This document shows, piece by piece, positions 54,090-63,484 of a DNA stretch of 64,000 bases (positions within the stretch are counted from its first letter, which is position 1; every line of letters starts with the position of its first letter). This stretch comes from Streptomyces cynarae (GTDB taxonomy: Bacteria; Actinomycetota; Actinomycetes; Streptomycetales; Streptomycetaceae). The notes under the pieces are model-generated. The model saw nothing but the letters and a program-made list of their open reading frames with translations, did no database searches and had not been told where the DNA came from. Where the stretch lies: NCBI RefSeq assembly GCF_025642135.1, contig NZ_CP106794.1, positions 244,447-308,446 on the forward strand. Direction: 5' to 3'. Made by a program: the position numbers and the translations under genes.

Positions 54090-54277
54090 TGGCGACCGTC
54101 GCGGGGTCGGTGTCGAGGCATCGGCGTCAGACGTCGAGGCCCGTGGCGGTCTTGTGCTGCTCGCGCCGCTCCTGCCGGATAGCGAATGAGGCCGGCGGCC
54201 CGTTGTCAGACCTGATCTCTACTCTCTGTCACTGGTTCGCTACAAAGGGTGGCGAACGGGTTGGAGGGAGTATTCTC

Positions 54278-54781
54278 GTGTCGGTTCCGGTTCAGCGCAC
54301 CATCGGCGCTGATCTGCAGAAACTTGTCGATCAGATCCCCGCATGGGCTCAGGCGAGAGGGCTGACACCCCTGGCTGCCCTACCGGAGGGAGAGGGCCGA
54401 CGCGTGCTGCTGACGGGTGATGAGGTCAGCGCGGCAGACTTCATCGACCTCGCCCACACGTGCGGCGCGCGGGTGCTGTACTTCGACAGCGATGTGTTCG
54501 CCGCAGAGGAGTTCGCCGTCTTGGACGGCGACGGGCTCGAGCCAGAGGCCGGTGTCGAGGACCAGCTGAGCGCCGAGGCTCACGATGAGCTGAAGCGGCT
54601 GCGCCGCGCCGCGCGGACACGCGCCGGTGAGATCACGGCCGTGGGGATGTGCTTCATGACCGAGGGCCTGCCTCACTACTGGACTGAGGAAGCCGCCTGG
54701 CACACCGACCTGCAGGGCGCCTGGACGGAGTTCACCCAGCTGCGATGTTCCGGTTTGGTGTCGGTGGGTGGGTGTCAGTGA
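54278..54781 (+). CDS. Hypothetical protein, C-terminus altered by transposon end
   Basis: 167 residues, GTG behind GGAGGGAG. It is acidic and soluble, with 'LQKLVDQIPAWAQARGLTPL', 'VSAADFIDLAHTCGARVLYF' and 'ITAVGMCFMTEGLPHYWTEE'. The last 16 residues ('CSGLVSVGGCQ' type) look non-native and coincide with the start of the Tn7-like segment at about 54739, so the original 3' end has probably been replaced. I do not recognise the family. Confidence 0.55.
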   Translation: MSVPVQRTIGADLQKLVDQIPAWAQARGLTPLAALPEGEGRRVLLTGDEVSAADFIDLAHTCGARVLYFDSDVFAAEEFAVLDGDGLEPEAGVEDQLSAEAHDELKRLRRAARTRAGEITAVGMCFMTEGLPHYWTEEAAWHTDLQGAWTEFTQLRCSGLVSVGGCQ

Positions 54782-54991
54782 CGGGACGTCAGAACTGGGT
54801 GTTTTCGCTGGTGGGGTGCTGAGGATGGGCGGGGTCGCTGCCGTGGGGCGGTGTGTGGTGCCGTCGCGGCTGTCATGGGGCGGTACACCCCGCTCCGCTC
54901 CGCTGTCTTGGGAACGGCACTTCTGATCCTTCCGAGGACTGCACGGCGGCACGGTGGTCGGTGACGGTTTCCGTGGGCGGAAGGGTGTGCG

Positions 54992-55540
54992 GTGGGGGAG
55001 CCGGGCGCGTGGGGTGAGGTCACGGCGGGGCTGAGGGTGTCCAGGCCGGTGCTGGTTGCGCGGCTGCTGGAGCTTGATGCGGCCGGGGCGTTGACGACGG
55101 CGCATGTGCGTGCGGGCGCCCAGGTCGGCGGAGTGAATGTGCGCACGGTGTGGCGCTGGCTGGAGGCGGCGCGGGCCGAGGGCCGCATGGAGCGCAGGCC
55201 GCGGGCCCGGCTGGAGGTCTCTGACCAGGCGTGGGAGGTGCTGGCGCAGGCGGGCGGGAACGTGGCGGCGCTGCACCGGCATATGAAGGAGGCCGGGGGC
55301 CAGGTGCCCTCGCTGGCGTCGTTGTACCGGGTGGTGCGCCAGGATTTGGAGGCCGGCAGGGTGTTGCCGGACCGCGCGGTGGTGCGGCGGGAGCGGGATG
55401 AGCAGCAAACGCGGCAGGCCCTGGCTGACCTCGCCCTGGCCGGGCCGCATGGGGGCGGCGCGGTGAAGACGTCTGCGCCACCGCGTCTCGGGCCAGAGGC
55501 GACCAGCGGCTTGCCGGTGGGGAGAGCGGCGCGCTGGCGG
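54992..55540 (+). pseudogene. TnsB/TniA-type transposase, N-terminal fragment
   Basis: The first 150-160 residues are paralogous to the start of the transposase at 56358: 'LTTAHVRAGAQVGGVNVRTV' with 'WRWLEAARAEGRMERRPRAR' (helix-turn-helix) and 'VLAQAGGNVAALHRHMKEAG' with 'SLASLYRVVRQDLEAGR' (second DNA-binding part). It stops making sense before the DDE core; the ATPase gene begins directly afterwards in another frame. It cannot catalyse transposition but could still bind ends or act as an inhibitor. Confidence 0.7.
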
Positions 55541-55542
55541 GT

Positions 55543-56268
55543 GTGGCGTTGCCGGCGGGCGCGCAGTTGGTGCGGACGTCGTCGGTGCGGGCGGTGGCCG
55601 AGGCGGTCGGGCAGGCGATGGCGACCCAGGGCGCGGTGTGTGTGTTCGGTGACCCGGGCCGGGGCAAGACCGTCGCTGTGCGGATGGCGCTTGGCGAAGT
55701 GCCCCCGGGCTGGAAGGTGACGTGGGTACCGGTACCGGTGCGCCCGTCGGTGGCCGGCATGAGGCGGGCGGTGTTCGACGCTCTGGCGCTGCCGGGCCGC
55801 TTCCCGCACACGTCGGCGCTGGCCGACGCCGCGGTCGCGGAAGCTTTGGGTGAGGCGCGGGTGCTGGTGGTCGATGAGGCGCAGCGCCTGCCCGCGCCGT
55901 GCCTGGAGTACCTGCAGAGCCTGTGGGACCACCCCGGCACGCGGATCACGCTGGTGTTGTGCGGGGCGGGCAGCGAGCGGGCGCTGTCCCGGCTGCCGCA
56001 GCTGGCGTCGCGAGTGGTCGCGTGGCAGGAGGTTCCGCGCCTGGACGCAGCGGAAGTGGCGCCCGTGGTGACTGGCTTCCATCCGCTGTGGCGCACCGTC
56101 CCGTCCCCGGATCTGACGTGGATCGACCAGTCGTGCGCGCACGGCACGTTCCGCACGTGGGCCGCTTTGACTGCGCACCTGCAGAACGCGCTGCTCACCA
56201 CTGCTGACGCATCCGTCGACCGGGGTTTGTTGAGGCGACTGTTTAAGCGGGTCGCGCCGCCGCTGTGA
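55543..56268 (+). CDS. TnsC/TniB-type AAA+ ATPase (copy 1)
   Basis: 241 residues, GTG start. Walker A 'GAVCVFGDPGRGKTVAVRMA' and Walker B 'RVLVVDEAQRLPAPCLEYLQ' with sensor 'TRITLVLCGAGSERALSRLP' define a TnsC/TniB/IstB-like target-selection ATPase. It overlaps the next transposase frame and shares its order with copy 2. All catalytic residues look intact. Confidence 0.85.
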   Translation: MALPAGAQLVRTSSVRAVAEAVGQAMATQGAVCVFGDPGRGKTVAVRMALGEVPPGWKVTWVPVPVRPSVAGMRRAVFDALALPGRFPHTSALADAAVAEALGEARVLVVDEAQRLPAPCLEYLQSLWDHPGTRITLVLCGAGSERALSRLPQLASRVVAWQEVPRLDAAEVAPVVTGFHPLWRTVPSPDLTWIDQSCAHGTFRTWAALTAHLQNALLTTADASVDRGLLRRLFKRVAPPL

Positions 56269-56357
56269 CCGGAGCGCTTCTGCACGGGCGGGAGGGCGAT
56301 CGTACGGTCCCGGCACCTGGCAACAGACGACGTCCTACCCGCGTGAGGGGAGCTGAC

Positions 56358-57797
56358 ATGGAGGACGATGACGCGGTCCGCGCAGGCGGCGGACTGCCTG
56401 TGGCGTCGAGGACGGCACTGCGTGGTCCGGCTGTGCGGCGGCTGCTCGCACTACGGGCAGGGAAGAAGCTGACAGCAGGACACGTACGAGTGGCTGCAGA
56501 CGCGCTGGGGGTGTCGGAGCGCACGGTGTGGCGCTGGCTGGCCGCCGCTCAGAGCGATGAGACCGCAGCCGCCTACCCCGGCGCACGCTCCCGAGTCGAT
56601 GCGAGGTTCACGATCACGCCCGAAGTCCGGAGCCTGTTGGCGCTGTGGAAGGGGAACGTGCGGGCGGTCCACCGCGAGCTGGTCGTGCGTGCTGCCCGTC
56701 AGTCCCCGCCCGTGGAGGCACCGTCGCTGACGACGCTGCACCGGGCGATCCGCCGTGATCTGACGCCGGGGGAGCGGGCCGGGCTTGCAGGTGGGGAGCG
56801 GGCGGCGCGCAAGCATGATGTGTTCCTGGCCCGGCTGCGGGGCTGGCGGAACCAGGTGTGGGAGACCGACCACGTCCAGGCGGCGGTGCTGGTCGACGTC
56901 GACGGCCATGCCCGCAGGCCGTGGATCACCTGGTTCACCGACTGCGCCACCAACGCGATCACCGGCGTTGCCGTCACGCCCGGGCATCCGTCGCGGGAGT
57001 CGGTACTCGCTGCGCTGCGCTCCGCCGTGCTGCGCGAGGACCCCTACGGCCCGTTCGGCGGCGTGCCCGAGAAGGTACGGGTGGACCGTGGCAAGGACTT
57101 CCTGTCCCGGACGGTGACCGCAGCGTTCGATCTCCTGGACGTGACGGTGGAGGACCTGCCCGCCTACACCCCCCACCTCAAGGGCACCGTGGAGGGCCTG
57201 AACCGTGCGGTGGAGAGCATGTTCCTGGCCGCGCTGCCCGGCTACGCCCGCCAGCCGTGCCCCGGCAAACGCTCCTTCCGTCCGAAGGACGAAGTGCTGC
57301 TGGGCTTCGAGGACTTCACCACCCAGCTTCTGGCCTGGACGCTCTGGTGGAACACCGAGCACCGCCCGGCGCCGTTGCGGGGCAAGACTCCGCTTCAGGC
57401 GTGGCAGGACGATCCCACCCCGCTGCGGGACGTGCCGGCCGCGGATCTGTGGACGTTCACCCTGGAGGACGCCGGTACTCGCATGCTGACCACCCGCGGC
57501 ATCCGTTTCAGGAGACGCGACTACGTGGGGCCGTGGATGACCGGCCAGGCCGGTATCCAGGTCCGGATCCGCTTCATGCCCCACCACGACCACCGCATCG
57601 AGGTCTACCACGCCGCCACTGGCCGCTACCTCGGTCCCGCGGACCTGGCCGATCAGGCCACCGAGGAACAGGTCAGTGCCGTACGGAAAACGCGGGCCGC
57701 CCGTGCGCGCCGCCTGAAGAAGGACCTGGAGGCCTCGCAGCGCGAGCGCTATGCCGCCGCTACCCAGGCCGAGCCCCTCGGCGGCTCGGCGCGCTGA
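56358..57797 (+). CDS. TnsB/TniA-type DDE transposase
   Basis: 479 residues from ATG 56358 (GAGGGGAGC upstream; an open frame extends to 56265). An N-terminal helix-turn-helix, 'TAGHVRVAADALGVSERTVW', is followed by a Mu-type rve core: 'NQVWETDHVQAAVLVDVDGH' (Asp), 'PEKVRVDRGKDFLSRTVTAA' (Asp) and 'PHLKGTVEGLNRAVESMFLA' (Glu), then a beta-barrel part. Near 57785 a single-base shift would let the protein continue 'RRLGALTTAQVEAELAQPAE' for about 75 more residues, so the present stop may be premature and the native C-terminus, which contacts TnsC, may be lost. Confidence 0.9.
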   Translation: MEDDDAVRAGGGLPVASRTALRGPAVRRLLALRAGKKLTAGHVRVAADALGVSERTVWRWLAAAQSDETAAAYPGARSRVDARFTITPEVRSLLALWKGNVRAVHRELVVRAARQSPPVEAPSLTTLHRAIRRDLTPGERAGLAGGERAARKHDVFLARLRGWRNQVWETDHVQAAVLVDVDGHARRPWITWFTDCATNAITGVAVTPGHPSRESVLAALRSAVLREDPYGPFGGVPEKVRVDRGKDFLSRTVTAAFDLLDVTVEDLPAYTPHLKGTVEGLNRAVESMFLAALPGYARQPCPGKRSFRPKDEVLLGFEDFTTQLLAWTLWWNTEHRPAPLRGKTPLQAWQDDPTPLRDVPAADLWTFTLEDAGTRMLTTRGIRFRRRDYVGPWMTGQAGIQVRIRFMPHHDHRIEVYHAATGRYLGPADLADQATEEQVSAVRKTRAARARRLKKDLEASQRERYAAATQAEPLGGSAR

Positions 57798-58034
57798 CCA
57801 CCGCGCAGGTCGAGGCCGAACTCGCCCAGCCTGCTGAATCCGACCTCGCGCAGCTCGCGATGCCGGACGTCATCCCGCACGCCGCACCCCCGGCCGACTG
57901 GCGCACCCCGCCCTCTCTGGCCGCGCCGCCCGCCCCGCCCCGCTCCCGCCAGGCCGTGACTCCGCCCCTGCAGTCCCCGACGGCCCGGCCGGACGGGCCG
58001 TACCCTCCACCACCGCTGAAGACGGAGACGCCTC

Positions 58035-58778
58035 GTGACCGCGGCCACCTACCAGTACGTCGACCTGCCCGACGCCTCCGTGGTCACCACCCGCGCCCTG
58101 CTCACTGCCCGGGAGAACATCACCGACACGGTCGCTGCCCGCGCGATGATGTGCATCCATGGCGGCGCCGGCTTCGGCAAGACCCTCGCCGTCAATACCT
58201 GCTTGCGCGGACTCGAACCCGGTGAGGACGTCCGAAAGATCACCTTCCGTGCCCGTCCCACGGCCCGCGCGGTGCGCTACGAACTGTTCACCGCGCTCGA
58301 CCTGGCCGGGGAGCCACCGCGTCACCCCAGCGAGTTCGACCGTCTGCTGAAGACGGCCCTGGCCGAACGCTCCCGTACCTTCCTCGTCGACGAGGCCCAG
58401 TGGCCAGGCGGGGAGGCGTTCGAATACTTCCGCTACCTCTGGGACGAACCCTCAACCCAGCTCGCCATCATTTTCGTCGGTGGCGCGGGCTGCCACACCG
58501 TGCTGCGCCGCGAACCGATGCTCTCCTCCCGCATCTTCATCTGGCAGCAGTTCACGCGCCTCACACCCGACGAGGTCCTGGAGGTGATCCCGCTGTTCCA
58601 CCCGGTCTGGGCTGACGCCGACCCCGAGGACATCGCCTTCGCCGATCAGCACGCCGCGCACGGCAACTTCCGCGCCCGGGCCCAGCTGACCGCCCACACC
58701 CGTACCGCACTGGCCCGTACGGGACGTGCCCGCGTCGACCAGGAGCTGCTGCGCTGGGCCTTCAGCCGCCTCGCCTGA
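58035..58778 (+). CDS. TnsC/TniB-type AAA+ ATPase (copy 2)
   Basis: 247 residues, GTG 58035. Walker A 'RAMMCIHGGAGFGKTLAVNT', Walker B 'SRTFLVDEAQWPGGEAFEYF' and sensor-like 'QLAIIFVGGAGCHTVLRREP'. It follows the transposase as in Tn5053/Tn7-type operons and would choose the target and activate the transposase. Divergent from copy 1, so the two are probably from different elements or an old duplication. Confidence 0.88.
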   Translation: MTAATYQYVDLPDASVVTTRALLTARENITDTVAARAMMCIHGGAGFGKTLAVNTCLRGLEPGEDVRKITFRARPTARAVRYELFTALDLAGEPPRHPSEFDRLLKTALAERSRTFLVDEAQWPGGEAFEYFRYLWDEPSTQLAIIFVGGAGCHTVLRREPMLSSRIFIWQQFTRLTPDEVLEVIPLFHPVWADADPEDIAFADQHAAHGNFRARAQLTAHTRTALARTGRARVDQELLRWAFSRLA

Positions 58779-58789
58779 CCACACCGTCC

Positions 58790-59901
58790 ATGCCTCCTGC
58801 TCCGCCGCTGCCGTCCGTCACCGTGGTTCTCGACCGTCATGACGACGTGCTGCACACGCACACCGCTCTGGCCGCCCACCATCCGCCGTCCGGCCGGATC
58901 ACCCTGCACCCCGGCCCGGGCACCACCAGCGAAACCGGCCTCGCCCACGACCTTCTCGTCGCCCTGGGTAAACCGCCCCTGCTCCCGGGCCGCTTTCCCG
59001 GCGGTCGTCAGCCCGCCTGGGAAGCCGCCACTGCCTGGCTGACCGCCCTGCCCGTCACCAGGCTGACCGTCCTGCGCGCTCACCGCCTCACTGCCCGCCG
59101 CACGATGCGCCTCCTGCAGCTACATGCCTTCGCTGGTATCCACCTGACCCTGGTCTGCCACCGCCCTCACCTTCCCGCCGCTCTGCATCAGGCCCTGCGG
59201 ACGGTCGACTACTCCGTCACCGCCGACTTCGCGGCCGCCCGCCGCCACTACTACGGCACGCCTATCGCCGAACCCCCGCCCCCAGACGAGCCCGCCGCGC
59301 CGCCAGCCGGTGGCTCACCCTGCCGGCACTGGAACGCCTCGTCTCCTACGACAGCCCCCGCCCCTGCGCCGACCCGTGCACGCCACCGCCGATCGCCTGG
59401 CGGCACCGCCCACCACCCGTGCCTCTCACCGCGCCCACCGCCCAGCGAGTCGCCCACCGGCTTCACACAGCGACCGCACATCCCAGCCTGGCCGCGACCC
59501 TCACCGCTGCTCTGTTCACCGGCGCCTCTCTGCAACAACTTGCCACCGCCCGCCCCCGCGACTACGACGACGCCGCAGCCACGCCCGCCCTGCACGACCG
59601 CGCCCGTTACACCGACGGCTGCGCCGCCTACCCCGTACCGCCGTGGGCGGGCATCTTCCCGCGGGCCGCGGCCTGCTTCGCCCGGCTCCTATCCGGCGAG
59701 GACGAGGAACTGCTCGCCACGCCAGGAGACCGCGCACACCTGCTGCGCGTGGCCGAGACGGCCAGGCTGCGCCCGCCTCAGCCGCCCGCGGCCCGCCGCA
59801 AAGGCCCGGCCGGCCGTATGGAATGGGACTGGCGCGAGCGGCAGGAAGCCGAGAGGTACGAAGCGATGCCAGCCAGGCGCGTCAGGCCCTCGCGACGCTG
59901 A
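58790..59901 (+). pseudogene. Third component of the Tn7-like operon, frameshifted
   Basis: The first frame (58790) encodes 'SVTVVLDRHDDVLHTHTALA', 'AWLTALPVTRLTVLRAHRLT' and 'AGIHLTLVCHRPHLPAALHQ'. Near 59305 the frame changes and continues 'RWLTLPALERLVSYDSPRPC', 'HPSLAATLTAALFTGASLQQ' and 'GIFPRAAACFARLLSGEDEE'. Total about 370 residues. It starts 12 bases after the ATPase. Its position suggests a TniQ-like or accessory role but no TniQ motif was recognised. Confidence 0.6.
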
Positions 59902-59933
59902 ACACCCTGACGCGGTTACGCGACGGGGCAGGC

Positions 59934-60491
59934 TCAGCCGATCGAGAAGTCAGCGAACTCGACGTCGCTGAAAGAGACATGCAGACCGTGGGCCCGGCGG
60001 CCCCGATCGCGAAAGTAGGCGTGTCCCAGCGCCCGGGCCAGGATCACCGTCTGCTGCTGCTCGCCTGCGCCGGCGTCCCGGGCGGCGAACAGCTCCCGGG
60101 CGACCTCTCCTGACAGGTCCTGGGTGATCCACCGCACCCGCGGATCGTCCGACGACCCTGCTGGCGCGGCGAACCCGAATCGCGCCCTGGTGTGGAAGAC
60201 GAACCCGTTAGCTTCGGCTTGTGCACGCCGACGGGCCCGTACACGGGGCTGCCACCGCGCCAGGACCGCTTCCTCGATCGCCCGGACATGCAGCGAACCC
60301 GGCGGACGTCGCGCTCCGGGCCTCTTCGTCACCCACCGCTGCACGGTGCGCTGCGACACCCCCAGCACGACGGCCACCTTCCGGGTGGAACCCTTGTGCG
60401 TCGCCAGCAGAAACCGCAGACGGGCCTCGGTGCTCGAGGGAACGGGCCGGGTGCGCAACGCCTGCTCCAGCCCCTGCTCGATCTGCCCCAT
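59934..60491 (-). CDS. Second, divergent telomere terminal protein (Tpg-like)
   Basis: 185 residues, again the Tpg length. The same blocks as tpg at 8696 are present in order: 'TEARLRFLLATHKGSTRKVA', helix-turn-helix 'VLGVSQRTVQRWVTKRPGAR', 'LARWQPRVRARRRAQAEANG', 'HTRARFGFAAPAGSSDDPRV', 'AGAGEQQQTVILARALGHAY' and 'FRDRGRRAHGLHVSFSDVEF'. Sequence identity to the first copy is only partial. No tap is adjacent; a helicase lies upstream and the Tn7-like segment downstream. It may serve a different telomere type. Confidence 0.88.
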   Translation of the reverse strand: MGQIEQGLEQALRTRPVPSSTEARLRFLLATHKGSTRKVAVVLGVSQRTVQRWVTKRPGARRPPGSLHVRAIEEAVLARWQPRVRARRRAQAEANGFVFHTRARFGFAAPAGSSDDPRVRWITQDLSGEVARELFAARDAGAGEQQQTVILARALGHAYFRDRGRRAHGLHVSFSDVEFADFSIG

Positions 60492-60587
60492 GTCCGCCTC
60501 CCCCCAGCGGCCAGCCGACAGGGCCAGCCCCTGCAGCCCGTGGCGTCAGTTCTCCCACACCGTCCGCCCCTGACTACCGGTTCCGGC

Positions 60588-60621
60588 GTAGCCGATGACA
60601 GCACCAGCTGTCATCGGCTAC
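60588..60621 (-). terminator. Hairpin between helicase and second tpg
   Basis: A perfect 15-bp stem, GTAGCCGATGACAGC and its complement, with a 4-base loop. It begins 20 bases after the helicase stop (minus strand) and about 100 bases before tpg2, so the two genes are probably separate transcription units. Confidence 0.8.
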
Positions 60622-60641
60622 GCACGCCCCACCGCCGTCAA

Positions 60642-63181
60642 TTACGCCCAGCGCATCCCGATCGCGGACAACTGCTCCACGCGTTCCGGTGACAGCGTGG
60701 CGGCCCTACTGCGCTGGTTCCCGATCCATGCACCAAGCCGGAGCTGCCGTTCCTTCTGGTCCTCGCCCCTACCGCCGTCTCCATCGCCACCGCTGAGGAC
60801 GATCGTCTCGACGTGCTTCCTCGGCACCCGAAGGTGTCCCTCGCGCTCGTAGAACTGCTTGGCGGCCGCGTAGTTCATCGCCCATTTGTCGGCCTGCGTA
60901 CGGCGCGGCTGTGGTTTCTCGTCCTCGGTGGCGGGCTCGATGCCGAGGATGTGCTCACACATCCACTGCTGCACGGCTGTGAGCTCGTCCCAGCCCAGCC
61001 GGACCGAGCGCACCCACCGGCCCAGATCCTCGCCCTGGTGCACGATCCCACCCGGCGACATGGGCAGCTCGCCGCCGGCCTCCAGGTGCAGCCGGACCAG
61101 ATGGAAGGCGCGCTGCCACTCCACCGGCCAGGCCGGGCACCACGACGGGTCGATCTCCTCCAACTGCTCGCGCCGCTCCTCCGACAGCGCGCCGGCTACC
61201 GACTCCACCGGCAGTCCCTCGGCACGCCGCTGCTCGATCTCGGCAGCCTTCCGGGCCGCGGCCCTGGCGTTCTTCAGCCAGATGCCTACCCGGTAGCCCT
61301 GGTAGGTGGCGTCCAGCGGTGCCAGGAGATGCCCGTTTTCCGCAGCCCACCCGCGCGCGGCGGCCAGGCCCTCTTCCCATGCGACGTCGAAGTGCGACCA
61401 CACCATGCCCAGCTTCTCCAACTGCTGGACGCGGTCCTCGTCCATATCGCCGCGGGCATAGAACCTTCTTGCGTCGGCGATCCATTGCCCGAGGGGGAAC
61501 CCGGCGAGCGCGGCCGGCCACCCCTCGACCTTGGCCTCCTGGTCGTCGCCGCCGGGCACGCGGTACGTGAACGGGACCTTCAGGCCGCCGTGGAGCCGGT
61601 TGTAGATGACGGCGGCCTCGATGCCGCGCCGCCAGTGCTCATGCTCAGGGTTGAGGACCCGCAGTTTGATGAACGCCGCCAGCTGCGCGGGGTCACGCGG
61701 CGTGGAGAACTTCAGCAGATGCCGGGCCGGAGCCGACGGCCCAGACCCTTCCTCTCCCCCTCGCCTCGGCCCTCCTGACCCCCGCTGCGGCTTTGAACGC
61801 CCCTGACACGGCTCTGAGCCTGCTGCTGCGCCAGAGCCTCACCACTCGGGCGTCATGCGCCCTGAGCGCTTCCAGCAGCTTCGCCAACCCCCGAACGCCC
61901 GCGAGGTCAGCATGTTGTCCACCGTCTCGCCGGGCCCGAGCAGGACCGGCACCACGAGGGATGCGACCTTGCCCTCGCCGGGCTGCATCCGCAGCGCCCG
62001 GCCCACGGCCTGGACGAGGTCAGGCATGGAACCGCGCACGTCGGCCCAGTAGACGGAGTCACAGTTCTTGGTGTCGACGCCCTCGCCCAGCACCTTCACC
62101 GACCCCAGGAACCCCTTCTCCACGACCGTGCCATCCGTGGCGATCCCGGCCGCGAACTCCGCAAGAACCCGCCGCCGGTGGTTCGGCTTGTGATCGCCGC
62201 ACAACCAGTTGGCCCAGATCGTCTTCGGGTACAGCTCAGGGTCGGCGGCATGCAGCTGCGCGGCCACATCGGGAAGGCGGCTGCGAACGCCTCGGCCTCC
62301 TTGACGACGTGGTGGAAGACCAGCGTCCTGCGGAACCCTTCCTCGGCCGACGCCTTCACCAGCGCCGTCTGCAGCGCCGCGAGCCGCGCCCCACGCACCT
62401 CATCCGAGCGGCCCGCAGCCCCCAGCAACTGGGCGGCCTGGAGCTGGGTGTCGGTGATGTCCACGCACACCACCTGATAGGGCGCGCAGATTCCCCGGTC
62501 GATCGCCTCCGACAGCGTCAGGGTGAAACACCTGGCGCCGAACGGCCCCTCCGGGTCGTCCTCCATGCTCGCCACCAGCTCGCCCGGCGCGCCCTGCTCG
62601 GAGTCCCCGTCCAACTGCCACAGCCGGGGCGTGGCCGTCATGTACAGGCGGCGCAGGGACGGGATGCGGGTGTTGTCGTGGACGACCGCCCACGGCTTCC
62701 CGATCCGGCCCGAACACCGGTGCGCCTCATCGACCACGATCAGGTCCCAGCCCGGCAGGCCGGCCTTGTGGGCCCGCTCCAGCGTGCCCAGCCCCAGCGA
62801 GGCGTACGTGGCGAACACCGTGACCTTGTCGAACGGCCTCACCCAGTCGACCAGCTCGCCCACGTCCGTGGTGTTGGGGAAGGACACCTCCTCACCCCGC
62901 AGCGAGGACACCCCGACCATCGGGCCCGTGCGGCCTCCCTCGCGCCACGCGGCCTCGGTCTGGGCAAGCAGATCCAGGGAGGGAACGAGCACCAGCACGC
63001 GCCCCGCACGGAGCTCCTCAGCGCTGTGGGTGGCCACGAGTGTCTTGCCCGTTCCGGTTGCCATGATCACCTGAGTGCGGAGCCCCCGCTCAGGCACAGT
63101 GGATCTTGCAGGGAATTCGAGCGCCCGGAGCACTGCGCCCACGGCTTCTCGCTGATGAGGACGAAGTACCTTCATAGCCAT
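60642..63181 (-). pseudogene. Telomeric-type SF2 helicase with HA repeats, frameshifted
   Basis: About 840 residues in four frames. Helicase core: 'LRPHQREAVGAVLRALEFPA', motif I 'VIMATGTGKTLVA', motif II 'LIVVDEAHRCSG', 'LYMTATPRLW', then after a shift near 62270 'DTKNCDSVYWADVRGSMPDL' with 'VQAVGRALRMQPGEGKV' (motif VI). A second shift near 61893 gives 'LAKLLEALRAHDARVV'; a third in the linker near 61800 gives 'FSTPRDPAQLAAFIKLRVLN' and the HA repeats ('DPSWCPAWPVEWQRAFHLVR', 'KLGAWIGN'-type) to 60642. Such helicases lie near Streptomyces telomeres (TtrA-like) and are linked to conjugal end transfer. Either a pseudogene or affected by assembly indels. Confidence 0.8.
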
Positions 63182-63484
63182 TCGCTCTACTCTCTCCTGC
63201 GAGCCGGACGACAGCTCTCACACACCAAGGCGCGAGCAACTAGCCTGTCGCCAACGGATATTCGCCCAAATTGCCCACCGAGACACCGGATCCACACCTC
63301 CGATGCGGGACAAGATGACCCCCGTGCAGCGGGTCACAGATTCCCAGAACCTCTGGAGCCGTCTGATTCCAGAGTCTATCGCAGACTAAAAAATGAAGCA
63401 GATGTCCTGGAGAATCGACACGGAAGCCGCGGGTACTCCGCATTCATCACTGTCCAATCACAGCCCAGCCTGCCGGGGAGAGCC
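63182..63484. other. Divergent intergenic region
   Basis: About 300 bases between the helicase and the zinc-ribbon gene, lower in GC than its surroundings. It should hold both promoters. No palindrome or repeat of note was seen. Confidence 0.4.

Larger units (their letters stand above)
54739..59901 (+). mobile_element. Tn7/Tn5053-like transposon segment with partial duplication
   Basis: Five co-directional genes: a TnsB-type N-terminal fragment, a TnsC-type ATPase, a full TnsB-type transposase, a second TnsC-type ATPase, and a third-component gene. Left boundary inferred from the altered C-terminus of the gene at 54278 (sequence TGTTCCGG at about 54745); the right boundary is taken as the end of the last gene. 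I found no matching terminal inverted repeat or target duplication, so the limits are provisional. Confidence 0.55.
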
